Notes under the pieces: generated by a model
The model's input: the letters and a program-made list of their open reading frames with translations, nothing else
Databases searched by the model: none
Told to the model about the DNA's origin: nothing
Translations under genes and position numbers: made by a program
Shown here: one piece after another, positions 26,992-35,462 of the stretch
Layout: every line of letters begins with the position of its first letter
Position numbering within the stretch: the first letter of the stretch is position 1
Assembly (NCBI GenBank): GCA_947175195.1
Contig: CAMWLQ010000001.1
Coordinates: 124,001-188,000, forward strand
Direction of reading: 5' to 3'
Origin: an uncultured Clostridia bacterium
Lineage (GTDB): Bacteria > Bacillota > Clostridia > Christensenellales > Pumilibacteraceae
Length of the DNA stretch: 64,000 bases

Positions 26992-28059
26992 CTACTTTCC
27001 CGTACTTTCGATTACGCCGCCGCCCAAACACCTATCGTCCACGTACGCCACGGCGTATTGCCCTGCTGTAACTGCGCGTTGCGGCTCGTCAAAGTCTATG
27101 CGGAACTTGCCGTCGTCGCCCATAGTAAGCATTGCGCTTTGGTCAGGCTGGCGGTAGCGCGTCTTTGCCGTGCAGCGCAGCGTTTTGGGCATATCGAATT
27201 CGCCTATAACGTTAAAGCCCGAGCCGAACAGCGTGCGCGACATAAGTCCGCTCTCGTCACCGCACGACACCACAAGGCGGTTATTCTTGACGTCCTTGTC
27301 CAGCACAAACCACCTGCCGCTTTCGCCTTTTACGCCGCCTATTCCCAAGCCGCGCCGCTGACCGAGCGTGTAGTACATAAGCCCGTCATGCCTGCCCACG
27401 GCGTTGCCATGCGTGTCCACAATATCGCCCTGTTGCGCGGGCAAATACTCCGCCAAAAACTTTTTGAACTTGCGCTCGCCGATAAAGCATATTCCTGTAC
27501 TGTCCTTCTTTTTGGCGACGGGCAAGTTCAGCTGTTCCGCAATCTCACGCACCTGCGGCTTTTTAATGTCGCCGAGCGGGAACAGCACGTTGCTCAGCTG
27601 TTCGGTCTTTACCTGATTCAAAAAGTACGTTTGGTCTTTATTGTCGTCCGCCGCTTTGAGCAGCCTGTCGCCGTCGCGCTTGCAGTAGTGCCCGGTCGCT
27701 ATCATATCGGCGCCGATTTGCGCGCAGTAATCGCGGAACGCGCCGAACTTGACAACGCGGTTGCACAGCACGTCGGGATTGGGCGTGCGGTACGCCCTGT
27801 ATTCGCGCAAAAAGTAGTCGAACACGCCGTCCATATACTCATGCGCAAAGTTGACCGAATAGCAGTCTATCCCCAGCCGTTCGCAAACGGCTTGAACGTC
27901 ACGCCAATCCTGAGCGGCGGGACACTGTCCGTCCTCCTCCCAGTTGTGCATAAACAGTCCTGTAACCTCGTAGCCGTCACGCTTGAGCAAATACGCTGCG
28001 ACCGCGGAGTCCACACCGCCCGACATTCCTATTATTACTTTTTTTCCGCTCGCGCTTAT
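26992..28059 (-). CDS. mnmA: tRNA-specific 2-thiouridylase MnmA, apparently with an ATA (or ATT) start
   Basis: MnmA makes 2-thiouridine at the wobble base of Lys, Glu and Gln tRNAs. The PP-loop SGGVDS, the catalytic Cys in NPDVLCNRVVKFG and the second Cys in STGICFIGE are all present. The first ATG (28026) lies inside the PP-loop strand (GMSGGVDS) and would delete the first beta strand, which is never missing in this family. The frame continues upstream as KKVIIG with no ATG, GTG or TTG; AGAGGTG sits 5 nt before ATA 28059 (and 2 nt before ATT 28062). I therefore place the start at 28059. A sequence error is the alternative. It follows the CDF gene by about 10 bp. Confidence 0.88.
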   Translation of the reverse strand: MSASGKKVIIGMSGGVDSAVAAYLLKRDGYEVTGLFMHNWEEDGQCPAAQDWRDVQAVCERLGIDCYSVNFAHEYMDGVFDYFLREYRAYRTPNPDVLCNRVVKFGAFRDYCAQIGADMIATGHYCKRDGDRLLKAADDNKDQTYFLNQVKTEQLSNVLFPLGDIKKPQVREIAEQLNLPVAKKKDSTGICFIGERKFKKFLAEYLPAQQGDIVDTHGNAVGRHDGLMYYTLGQRRGLGIGGVKGESGRWFVLDKDVKNNRLVVSCGDESGLMSRTLFGSGFNVIGEFDMPKTLRCTAKTRYRQPDQSAMLTMGDDGKFRIDFDEPQRAVTAGQYAVAYVDDRCLGGGVIESTGK

Positions 28060-28069
28060 AATAACACCT

Positions 28070-29164
28070 CTAAATGTAATCCACGTTAATGTTTACCGAA
28101 TACGGCAAAGCCGCTACAATACTCGCCTTGACCTGCGCGGTGATTTCCGCCTCGGGCGAATGTGCAAGCGGCAGCCTTATATCAAGCTCCACGGTTTTGC
28201 TTTGGTCGTTAATAACAATGTCATGCGCCGTAGCGCCGTACGAATCCAGCACCTCCGCCACACGCCGTCGTATATCGCTCAGCCGCGCGTCGCCGTCCAC
28301 AACGGGGTCGGCGTGAACGGACAGTCGTATTCCCGTCTTTTCGTACACCGCGCGCTCGATGCCGTCGCATATACCGTGCACCTCTACAAAAGTCATATTG
28401 CTCGGGAACTCGGCGTCCGCCTCCGCTATTTTGGTCGCCGCGCCGTAGTCGTTGATAACAATATCATGCACGGACACGACCTTGTCGAATGACAAAATTA
28501 TATTGCGCACCTCGTCGTACAACACGGGGTCGGGGCGTTCGCCCAGCAGTCGGCTGACAGTGGTTTTGAGTATCTTTACTGCAAACACCACAATAACCAC
28601 GGCGACTACGACGGAAACGTACCCGTCTATATTAGCGCCGGTGTACCGTTGCGCGATAGCACAGCAAAGCACCACCGTAGTGACAGCCGCATCCGACACC
28701 GAATCGACCGCCGCGGCTTTGAGCGTATCGCTGCCCGCAACGCACCCGCGCGCGCGTGTAAAATACAGCACCGCCATAAACGTTTTTACCGCCACCGCCG
28801 CGCCCAGCGTAATCATAACCAACAAGCCGTAGTCGACCGTAACGGGCGTGATTATGCGTTTTATTCCGCTTGACAAGACCTCCACGCCCACCGCAAGTAT
28901 GCCCGCGCCCACTACAAAGGTGGCTATGTACTCGTACCTGCCGTGACCGAACGGGTGGTCGTGATCGGCACGCCGCGCCGCCAGCGCCGTGGCAAAAACC
29001 GTCACAAGCGAAACCGCCGCGTCCGAAATATTATTGAGCGCGTCGGACGTGACCGACGTCGAGCGCGAGAGCACGCCCGCCACCAGCTTAGCCACGCCAA
29101 GCAAAATATTCAGCGCCAAGCCCACGGCAAGCGTGATTACGGCGTTTTTGGTGCGTTTTTCCAT
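28070..29164 (-). CDS. Cation diffusion facilitator transporter
   Basis: A 364-residue CDF-family metal/proton antiporter. The six-helix membrane part includes SDALNNISDA in helix 2 and DSVSDA in helix 5, which supply the metal-binding Asp residues, and the HPFGHGRYEYI motif between helices 2 and 3. The C-terminal cytosolic part is longer than usual and contains two ferredoxin-like CDF dimerisation units (HDIVINDYG and HDIVINDQS), an apparent duplication. Metal specificity (Zn, Mn or Fe) is not readable. A promoter ends 8 nt before the ATG with no Shine-Dalgarno, so the mRNA is probably leaderless. It is followed closely by mnmA. Confidence 0.88.
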   Translation of the reverse strand: MEKRTKNAVITLAVGLALNILLGVAKLVAGVLSRSTSVTSDALNNISDAAVSLVTVFATALAARRADHDHPFGHGRYEYIATFVVGAGILAVGVEVLSSGIKRIITPVTVDYGLLVMITLGAAVAVKTFMAVLYFTRARGCVAGSDTLKAAAVDSVSDAAVTTVVLCCAIAQRYTGANIDGYVSVVVAVVIVVFAVKILKTTVSRLLGERPDPVLYDEVRNIILSFDKVVSVHDIVINDYGAATKIAEADAEFPSNMTFVEVHGICDGIERAVYEKTGIRLSVHADPVVDGDARLSDIRRRVAEVLDSYGATAHDIVINDQSKTVELDIRLPLAHSPEAEITAQVKASIVAALPYSVNINVDYI

Positions 29165-29172
29165 ACGCTATA

Positions 29173-29201
29173 ATTCTACCATAATATTATACAAAATTCA
29201 A
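29173..29201 (-). promoter_or_regulatory. Promoter of the CDF gene, leaderless type
   Basis: On the minus strand: TTGAAT (29201-29196), a 17-nt spacer and TAGAAT (29178-29173). Eight nt separate the -10 from ATG 29164. Confidence 0.6.
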
Positions 29202-29225
29202 TAGATTGAATTACAAATATTTCTA

Positions 29226-29253
29226 TCAAAAATCCCTCGATATTACGAGGGAC
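29226..29253 (-). terminator. Terminator of the 29264 gene
   Basis: TCCCTCG and CGAGGGA arms (29233-29239, 29246-29252) with a six-base loop, followed on the minus strand by TTTTTGA. Confidence 0.8.
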
Positions 29254-29263
29254 TGTTTTATTA

Positions 29264-29641
29264 TTAGTTATCGGTATTTTCGTTTTCGGGCTTTTTCGCA
29301 TCCGTGATTTGTTCGTCCGCGTTGTCCGCCTTTTCGCTTTCGGGTGCGGCGGGCTGATCTTCCGCTTTTTCCTCTTGCTTTTGTTCGTCACCGCCGTCCT
29401 TGTTTTCGGTCGGGACGTCCTTGGATATGCGCAGCTCGGGGTGCTTGCTGTAGTACACAAGGAACACAACGCCGCCGATATAGAACACAATCAGTATAAA
29501 CAAGTTCCACAGTATATACCGTTTTTTGTCCAAGTCCGTATACGCGAGCTTGAGCAAGCAAAACACCGCAAAGGCGTATTGCAGCAGCACGGCGGCTATG
29601 ATTATGAACACCACGTAGGGCTGTAACGTACACAAAAACAT
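29264..29641 (-). CDS. Hypothetical membrane protein with acidic tail
   Basis: The 125-residue product has two membrane segments (about 7-32 and 44-64) and a charged C-terminus rich in Glu, Lys and Asp (DGGDEQKQEEKAEDQ...). The membrane pair resembles a PLDc_N or phospholipase-D-like N-terminal hairpin (LKLAYTDLDKKRYILWNLFILIVFYIGGVVFLVYY), a common small-protein form. A consensus promoter ends 6 nt before ATG 29641 and there is no Shine-Dalgarno; the upstream frame to 29710 has none either. It is a stand-alone unit with its own terminator. Function is unknown. Confidence 0.7.
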   Translation of the reverse strand: MFLCTLQPYVVFIIIAAVLLQYAFAVFCLLKLAYTDLDKKRYILWNLFILIVFYIGGVVFLVYYSKHPELRISKDVPTENKDGGDEQKQEEKAEDQPAAPESEKADNADEQITDAKKPENENTDN

Positions 29642-29647
29642 AATAGT

Positions 29648-29676
29648 ATTATACGCCGTAAAAATAATCTTGTCAA
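29648..29676 (-). promoter_or_regulatory. Consensus promoter, leaderless type
   Basis: On the minus strand: TTGACA (29676-29671), a 17-nt spacer and TATAAT (29653-29648). ATG 29641 begins 6 nt after the -10, so transcription should start at or next to the A of the ATG. Confidence 0.8.
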
Positions 29677-29683
29677 GTGCTCC

Positions 29684-29727
29684 TACTTCTTTTTGGAAAG
29701 AAGTAGGCAAGAAAACCTTACTTCGGT
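29684..29727. repeat. Dispersed hairpin repeat (TACTTCTTT...AAAGAAGTA GCAAGAAAA)
   Basis: TACTTCTTT and AAAGAAGTA arms form a hairpin followed by GGCAAGAAAACCTTACTTCGG. A relative lies at 40728-40760 (TTCTTCTTTT...AAGAAGTATGCAAGAAAATTTTA). Confidence 0.45.
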
Positions 29728-29777
29728 TTTTACACTAAACAATATTAGTCAATTCTTTAATCGATTGTCTTTTACGT

Positions 29778-30038
29778 TTACTGTAATTTTTGCAAAAGTC
29801 TTTTCGCTCTTTTTATCGGTATAGGCGCGACCTGACCGGACACGTTAAGCTCCACGCGCAACACGGTTGCGGGCTTGCCCAAGCCGCCCACGCCGAACGG
29901 TGCGGAAACCCTGTCGCCTTCCTCCACCTCGAAATCGCAAACGTACCAGTACGGACGTTCGTCGCCGTCAAACTTGACCTTAACAAACGTATACGTGCCG
30001 TACTCGCTGAGTACGCCGCCGCTCATGGAATGTATCAT
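29778..30038 (-). CDS. Small PriA-N-like beta-barrel protein
   Basis: The 86-residue protein reads as a small all-beta domain: FVKVKFDG...YWYVCDFEVEEGDRVSAPFG, then VLRVEL. The EEGDRVxxPFG block resembles the 3'-DNA-end-binding domain at the N-terminus of PriA, but there is no helicase. Stand-alone versions occur in Clostridia without assigned function. Its ATG overlaps the stop codon of the HtrA-like gene (GTATGA), so translation is coupled, and it is the last gene of that unit. Confidence 0.6.
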   Translation of the reverse strand: MIHSMSGGVLSEYGTYTFVKVKFDGDERPYWYVCDFEVEEGDRVSAPFGVGGLGKPATVLRVELNVSGQVAPIPIKRAKRLLQKLQ

Positions 30039-31114
30039 ACACTTTCACCTTTTTTCAGTTGCTTTGCCGTTACGGTAATAGTAGTGGGATTGTCGTCGAA
30101 TGTGAGCCTGCCGCCGAACATGCTTTGAGTCACCCTGCCGTGATACAATATCACCGTCACCTCGTCGTCCGGCTTTAGCGCCGCCAACGCGTCGTGGTAC
30201 GTCAATAACGAGTTTACCGTGACGTCGTTTATTTTGGCTATACGGTCGTACTGCGCAAAACCGCCCGCCGCCGCAGTCACGTACACCGTGCTCGAATCGT
30301 ACTCGGCTACCGATATGCCGAGAGTGACCCTGCCGCTGACAACGCCGTCGGTCACCAAATCGTCAAATATGCTACGCGCCGTGTCGGCGGGAATAGCAAA
30401 GCAAATGCCTTCCACCTCCTCGTCCGAGGTTTTGGCGTTTACAACACCCACAAGCTCGCAGCGCATATTGAACAGCCCGCCGCCCGAATTACCGGGGTTT
30501 ATCGCGGTGTCCGTTTGCAGCAACGTCATTGTGTAATTGCCCACGGGAATAGACCGTTCGGTCGCGGAAATTATACCTTTCGTCACCGTGCCGCCCAGGC
30601 TGCCCAACGGATTGCCTATGGCTATAACGTCCTCGCCAACCAACAGCCCCGCGCTGTTTCCCCACACCGCTACGTTGAGCGTGCTTTTTTCATTAATCGA
30701 AATCACGGCTATATCGCCCGCGACGTCCGACGCCACAAGCGTTGCGGTATAAGCGTCGCCGCCCGAGCGCAACGACACCTTTATATCCCGCGCGCCCTCG
30801 ATAACGTGATTATTGGTGACAATATAATACGTTTCGTAATCGGCGTCATGCGCGACGATAACGCCGCTGCCCGCACCCGACACAACGTATTGCATGCCCC
30901 ACTGCGTAGTTACCGATTCCGTGCGGATTTCAACAACGGACTCCGCCACCATTGCAACTACCTCCGTGGTAGTGCCGCCCGTAGACATTGTTTGGGTAGA
31001 CACGTAAGACGTTACGCGCACAATTTTTTGCTGCTCGCTACCGCAGCCGACAAAAATGCCGAGCGCCGCAGCCATGACCGCCACCGAATATAAAAATCTT
31101 TTCAGTCCTTTCAT
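30035..31114 (-). CDS. HtrA/DegP-like trypsin-family serine protease lipoprotein
   Basis: A 359-residue exported protease. The signal peptide ends in a lipobox (FVGC, Cys24), so it is probably lipid-anchored outside the membrane. The S1C domain has His103 (NNHVIEGA), Asp134 (GDIAVI) and Ser210 (NPGNSGGG). A degenerate PDZ domain follows (about 265-340: TLGISVAEYDSS..., LAALKPDDEVTVILY). HtrA proteins degrade or refold damaged exported proteins. GGAG lies 7-8 nt before the ATG; a TATAAT box sits further upstream, without a clear -35. The stop overlaps the start of the small PriA-N-like gene. Confidence 0.88.
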   Translation of the reverse strand: MKGLKRFLYSVAVMAAALGIFVGCGSEQQKIVRVTSYVSTQTMSTGGTTTEVVAMVAESVVEIRTESVTTQWGMQYVVSGAGSGVIVAHDADYETYYIVTNNHVIEGARDIKVSLRSGGDAYTATLVASDVAGDIAVISINEKSTLNVAVWGNSAGLLVGEDVIAIGNPLGSLGGTVTKGIISATERSIPVGNYTMTLLQTDTAINPGNSGGGLFNMRCELVGVVNAKTSDEEVEGICFAIPADTARSIFDDLVTDGVVSGRVTLGISVAEYDSSTVYVTAAAGGFAQYDRIAKINDVTVNSLLTYHDALAALKPDDEVTVILYHGRVTQSMFGGRLTFDDNPTTITVTAKQLKKGESV

Positions 31115-31230
31115 TATATATCTCCGTAAGTATCATTATATACGGCACGTTTGAAACAGGTATGACCGTGCTGTGAACAGTTACATACAAGTTTGTGCAA
31201 AATCGGTGATAGCTAAACCGCGAAATTTAT

Positions 31231-33051
31231 TCAATCGCAAACGGTGAGCGTATCGAGCGCGCGCGTGTATGCAATATACTTTTCCTTGTCCGTCAGTTTG
31301 CCGCACGCATAAACGCGCTCGAACTCCAACCCCTTACACTGCACAACGGTATACAACATCTCGGGCGGCACTGTCCTTTTAAGAAACTCCGCAGTTTCCC
31401 CGTCGTCGGGCGAATAGACCACGGCTATGCGGTCGTCGCCGAAACCGGTCAGCTCGGCGGGCATGTCGCGCAAAGCGAGCGGGCGCACAGTTCCACCGTC
31501 CAGCCCCAGCGAGGTTACGTTCATACCGAGAAGATTGTTCACGTATTCGGTTATTTCGCGCGCGTTGCGGTAGTTTTCGTTAAGCGAATAATTCTCGAGT
31601 TTCCACAACGCGGAAAGCCTGTCAAAATCGTCTATGCCGCGGTGTGCAACCGGCTGCTGATTGGTATCGCCGAATATATTGACCGTTGCTTTTGTACATT
31701 CGGCAAGCAGCTTGTACTCGTTGAAAAAGTAATCCTGCCCCTCGTCGATAAACAGCGTCGCCGTCAGGTCGGGCTTGCCCAAAATATAGCAGTACGCTGT
31801 CAGCAAAAGATACAGCCTGCACTTTGTAAGCGCTTTGCCGATGTCGGGCAAAAAGTCGAGCTTTTTCAAGTCCACCGCAACGACGGGCGGGCGCGGCTTA
31901 GATATTGTGGGAGTGGCATAAACGCCGTATGCCTGTTCGCGCTCGTACTGTTCGAGCTGCGCACGGTACAGGGCAAGCCTCGCCTTGTACGCCTGCTTAG
32001 TGGTGGCAAGCGAGGCAATAAGCTTGCGCTTTACTTTGTCGCCGTAGCACTCTATAACGACGTCGTCGGGCAGGTCCTCGTCGCCCACAACCTCTTGCCC
32101 GTCAAGCATTTTGCGCTCGGACGCTTTTATTCCGCGCAGCGACAAAATAAGCGAGCGGTACAGCTCGGACATAGTGACCCGCCTTACGGCGTTTAGCATA
32201 AGGTCGTCCACAACGGGCTGAACGTGCCGAATATAATGCTCGCTCGGCGCGACGATCAACGCGTTTTCCTGCTCGATTTTTTTGTTAAACGACAGGTATT
32301 CCAGTCGTTGCAAAAGCAGCATTGTCTTTCCGCAGCCCGCGCAGCCCGATAAAACAAAGTCCTCGTCCGCGGGGCGCACGATAATGGCGTTTTGGTTGGC
32401 TTGTATGGTGGGTATTATGTCGGTCAGCCGCTTGTCGCCGCGCTTGACCTTGAGCATATGCGCCAAAAACTTGTCGTACACTATGCCGCCCGTTTCGGAC
32501 GAAAAGTCCTGAAAAACCGCCTCAAGCTTGCCGTTGCGTATATCGAACTTGCGCCTGAAAATCACCTTGTACTCATAGCCGCCGTACTCGATTTTTCCGT
32601 TTTCAAAACGCTCGTACACCTTGTTGCCCAGCGGCGAGTTGTGCGAAAACACGATTATTTTTTCTTTGTAGAACAGCACGTTTGCGCCCACGTAAATGTC
32701 CGCCTCGTCGCCTATGGGCTCGTAATCGGACAACGTGCGCGTCGCCGTCATGGACGGCGCGTCAAAATCCCCGTACCGCCCGACGGGCTCCAGTTTCATT
32801 CGCGCAAAGTACGGAGTGGCAAGCGCCTTCTTTAAAATCCTAATATCCATCTTGCGCTCGTCATGCCTAAACTTTTCCGCGCGGTATTCCGCCACTTCGT
32901 TTTCGTCGTAAAAATTCACTATGCGGTAAGCAAAACCGTCGTCCTCCAAAAGAGCGATTTGTTCTTCCATCATGGAAATGACGTGCCGCAAATGCTCCGC
33001 CTCCTCGGCGATCAGCTCCGCATTGAAATTGTCGCTTTCAAAAAAATCCAT
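31231..33051 (-). CDS. Superfamily 1 helicase, HelD/UvrD-like
   Basis: A 606-residue ATPase. An N-terminal coiled region (about 10-75) precedes Walker A SGCAGCGKT (about 235-243), Walker B FIDEGQDY, GDTNQQ (motif III), NENYRNAREI and the C-terminal motif VI KYIAYTRALDTL. The N-terminal coiled coil plus split motor domain is typical of HelD, which removes stalled RNA polymerase from DNA; a general UvrD-like helicase is the alternative. A promoter ends 7 nt before ATG 33051 with no Shine-Dalgarno. The frame extends upstream to TTG 33087, but that codon is the -35 element. Confidence 0.85.
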   Translation of the reverse strand: MDFFESDNFNAELIAEEAEHLRHVISMMEEQIALLEDDGFAYRIVNFYDENEVAEYRAEKFRHDERKMDIRILKKALATPYFARMKLEPVGRYGDFDAPSMTATRTLSDYEPIGDEADIYVGANVLFYKEKIIVFSHNSPLGNKVYERFENGKIEYGGYEYKVIFRRKFDIRNGKLEAVFQDFSSETGGIVYDKFLAHMLKVKRGDKRLTDIIPTIQANQNAIIVRPADEDFVLSGCAGCGKTMLLLQRLEYLSFNKKIEQENALIVAPSEHYIRHVQPVVDDLMLNAVRRVTMSELYRSLILSLRGIKASERKMLDGQEVVGDEDLPDDVVIECYGDKVKRKLIASLATTKQAYKARLALYRAQLEQYEREQAYGVYATPTISKPRPPVVAVDLKKLDFLPDIGKALTKCRLYLLLTAYCYILGKPDLTATLFIDEGQDYFFNEYKLLAECTKATVNIFGDTNQQPVAHRGIDDFDRLSALWKLENYSLNENYRNAREITEYVNNLLGMNVTSLGLDGGTVRPLALRDMPAELTGFGDDRIAVVYSPDDGETAEFLKRTVPPEMLYTVVQCKGLEFERVYACGKLTDKEKYIAYTRALDTLTVCD

Positions 33052-33058
33052 AAATTTA

Positions 33059-33087
33059 ATTTTACTGCTTAATTGTGTATCCGTCAA
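33059..33087 (-). promoter_or_regulatory. Promoter of the HelD-like gene, leaderless type
   Basis: On the minus strand: TTGACG (33087-33082), a 17-nt spacer and TAAAAT (33064-33059), with 7 nt to ATG 33051. Confidence 0.65.
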
Positions 33088-33110
33088 GTGTTTTGGTTTT
33101 TAATTCCGAA

Positions 33111-33950
33111 TTAAAAGTCCGGCGTGTACTTTTTGTCGGCGGACGAAAATTCTTGAATATATCCGTTGTTAAAGCCGAGCTTTTGCGCATGCTCGACCAC
33201 AAGCTTGTACTCTATCTTGCGCAGGTGTTTGTCGGGCTCGCCCACGCCGTTGGGCGTAAACTGGCTCATAAGCGAAATCACGGTGTCCGCGCCCAAACAG
33301 CTCTTAATCGTATCGAGTACCGCAATAGAGTTTTTCACCTGCTCGGGCAGCACCAAGTGCCGCACGATAAGTCCGCGCTTTAATATCCGTTGCCCGTCCT
33401 TTTCCGTCCAAACGTCTTTTATATTCTCCCTCATTCTTTGCAGCGCCTTCACTGCGACGTCAAAGTAATCGGGCGCGCGTGACAGCCTTGCCGCCAAACC
33501 GCCGTCGGCGTACTTAAAGTCGGCAAGAAAAACGTCGGTAAACGCGCTTGCCCTGTCCACCGCGATTTGCGTTTCGTAGCCCGAGGTGTTATATATGAAC
33601 ATATGCTCACGTTTACACAACGGCAATGCACGCTCGATTGCGGTCAAATAGTGGGACGGCGTTACCAAATCAATGGGGGTTTGAGCGCGGTCAAACAACG
33701 CCGCAAGCGCGCCGTCCGAGTATTCCTCGCCCACTCCGCCGCGGCTTATTTTGTAATTTTGGCAGTACGAACAGCCGAGCGCACACCCGCCGAAAAATAC
33801 GGCTGTCACCTCGCTACCGAGGCAGGGCTCCTCGTACGTAAAGTTATCTATTACTTTGGCTATGCGCGCGTATTTGCCGCCGCCGCAAAGCCCTATCTTT
33901 CCGTTATCGCGGTCGGCGCCGCACCCGCGCGGGCAATCGTAGCACTTCAT
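33111..33950 (-). CDS. Radical SAM protein, PflX-like (COG1313 type)
   Basis: A 279-residue radical SAM protein related to pyruvate formate-lyase activating enzymes. The N-terminal Cys block CYDCPRGCG...GLCG may bind a second cluster, and the radical SAM motif is CALGCSYC (Cys56, Cys60, Cys63), followed by GGCALG-type and FLADFKYAD blocks. The family makes glycyl or other radicals, but the true substrate of PflX proteins is unknown; no glycyl-radical enzyme is nearby. Its ATG overlaps the stop of the DUF2726 gene (AAATGA), and it is the last gene of the rpmH-jag unit. The stop codon merges with a TTCGGAATT repeat. Confidence 0.8.
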   Translation of the reverse strand: MKCYDCPRGCGADRDNGKIGLCGGGKYARIAKVIDNFTYEEPCLGSEVTAVFFGGCALGCSYCQNYKISRGGVGEEYSDGALAALFDRAQTPIDLVTPSHYLTAIERALPLCKREHMFIYNTSGYETQIAVDRASAFTDVFLADFKYADGGLAARLSRAPDYFDVAVKALQRMRENIKDVWTEKDGQRILKRGLIVRHLVLPEQVKNSIAVLDTIKSCLGADTVISLMSQFTPNGVGEPDKHLRKIEYKLVVEHAQKLGFNNGYIQEFSSADKKYTPDF

Positions 33951-34522
33951 TTGAGAATAGCTTTCAGCACTGTTTTTTGCACGGTCTTAAAGCTCAAATC
34001 TCCGTCCTGCCAAAACGTGACCAGCGGGATTTTTGCCGCCGCGCAAATGGCTGCAACCTTGGCGTCGCGATCCTGCCTATCGGCGCGGAGATGCGAGCGG
34101 TCGTTAAGCTCGACCAGCAACAGCGGCGCAAATGTGTCCTTGTCAACAAAGCAGTAATCGCACACGCGGAACAGCTCGTTGCGGTAGGACGTATTGGTTT
34201 TCTTTTCGATAACGCTGTTTAGCGCGACCTGCGGCACAACCTCGTACTTTTCGGGTTTGATTTCGCGCAGCAGCTGCAAAAAGTTATATTCGGGGCGGGT
34301 TATCATAAAGCCCTTGCGTTCGTATTTGGAGTTGAGCTTGATTTTTTCCTTGGGCTTGTGGAACAGCGCGACCAAGCACAAAATCATCAGTCCCACGCTG
34401 ACCAAGGTCATTATCCAAAACGTATCCTCATGAAAATTCCGAAAAAACGGCATAAGGCTGAACGCAAAAAGCGTCAGCCCGACAAAAAAGAATATTATGT
34501 AAATGCCTTTCCTGAACTTCAT
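33947..34522 (-). CDS. DUF2726 membrane protein
   Basis: The 191-residue product has two N-terminal membrane segments (about 7-27 and 35-54) and a cytosolic DUF2726 domain (about 75-190) with EYNFLQLLREI, CDYCFVDKD, LLVELNDRSH and RDAKVAAICAAAKIPLVTF. The D/E/K pattern in this domain recalls a restriction-endonuclease fold, which is the usual proposal for DUF2726. AGG lies 7 nt before the ATG. It sits between jag and the PflX-like gene, where mnmE is found in most Firmicutes. The role is unknown. Confidence 0.78.
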   Translation of the reverse strand: MKFRKGIYIIFFFVGLTLFAFSLMPFFRNFHEDTFWIMTLVSVGLMILCLVALFHKPKEKIKLNSKYERKGFMITRPEYNFLQLLREIKPEKYEVVPQVALNSVIEKKTNTSYRNELFRVCDYCFVDKDTFAPLLLVELNDRSHLRADRQDRDAKVAAICAAAKIPLVTFWQDGDLSFKTVQKTVLKAILK

Positions 34523-34571
34523 AAATACCTATGATTGGGTCAATTCCGAATTATGACTCCGAATTAAATTA

Positions 34572-35432
34572 CTATTTTTCTCTCTTAGGTATAATAACGA
34601 TATATCTGTACGGCTCTTTGCCCTCGGACGCCGTAGTCACCCTGTCGTCGCCGCTGAGCGCGTTGTGAATGGTGCGGCGGTCTACGCGCTCCATAGGCTC
34701 GAGTTTTATTTTGCGGCGCTTGTTTACGCATTCGTTTGCGCGGCGCTGTGCCATTGCGGTAAGCGACGCGGCGCGGCGTTCACGGTAGCCGTTGCAGTCG
34801 GCAACAATGCTTACGTGCTGCTTTTCCGCACGCCCCAAGGTTTCGGCAAGGAAGGATATTGCGGACAGCGTTTCGCCGTGCCTGCCGATAATGAGCGAAT
34901 CGTCGCCCGCGGGTGCGGTGATCGATACGTCGCCGTTATCGTTAGCCTCGACGGTCGCCTCGGTAAAGCCCATCTTTTGTACAAGCTCGGTTATAAACTC
35001 GGTGGCTTTCGCTATAGCCTGCTTATTTTCCTCGCTGTTCCTTGCGGGACGAGGCTGAGCGTTTTCGGGCTTTTGGGTCGTTTCCGCTTTCTTTTCGGGT
35101 TTTTGTGCGGCTTCTTTTTTGCCCTCGGTCTTGGGCGCAACCTTTTCCTTTTGCTTAGGCGCGGCGGGTTTTTCGCCCTCGGGTTTTTGCGCTTTTTCGG
35201 GCTTTTGCTCGACTTTTTGTTCGGTCGGCGCAGGCGCGGCTTTGGGCGCGGAAGGAACGTCCTCTTGCTTTTGCTCTTCCTCGCGCTCTAACGTAAGGCG
35301 CACCTTTGCTTTGCGGAACAAGCCGCCCGATTCGAGTATTTCCACTTGCACTTCGTCAAGGCTGGCGCCCAGCTCGGCAAGACCTTGCTTAATGGCGTCG
35401 TCAACCTTTTTTGCGGTAACTTCGATAGTCAC
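34572..35432 (-). CDS. jag: RNA-binding protein Jag/KhpB (Jag_N-KH-R3H)
   Basis: A 286-residue protein with an N-terminal Jag_N domain (about 1-52: IEVTAKKVDDAIKQGLAELGA...GLFRKAKVRLTLE), a long Lys/Glu/Pro/Gln-rich linker (about 53-135), a KH domain with SLIIGRHGETL (about 180-190) and a C-terminal R3H domain (RRTIHNALSGDDRV). Jag binds RNA with KhpA and links to YidC and cell-wall control in Firmicutes. It starts at GTG 35432 with AGGTAGG upstream, 30 bp after yidC. A TTCGGAATT-type repeat lies a few bases after the stop. Confidence 0.93.
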   Translation of the reverse strand: MTIEVTAKKVDDAIKQGLAELGASLDEVQVEILESGGLFRKAKVRLTLEREEEQKQEDVPSAPKAAPAPTEQKVEQKPEKAQKPEGEKPAAPKQKEKVAPKTEGKKEAAQKPEKKAETTQKPENAQPRPARNSEENKQAIAKATEFITELVQKMGFTEATVEANDNGDVSITAPAGDDSLIIGRHGETLSAISFLAETLGRAEKQHVSIVADCNGYRERRAASLTAMAQRRANECVNKRRKIKLEPMERVDRRTIHNALSGDDRVTTASEGKEPYRYIVIIPKREK

Positions 35433-35462
35433 TATAATACCTACCTTTTGCCCGTGGGCAAA

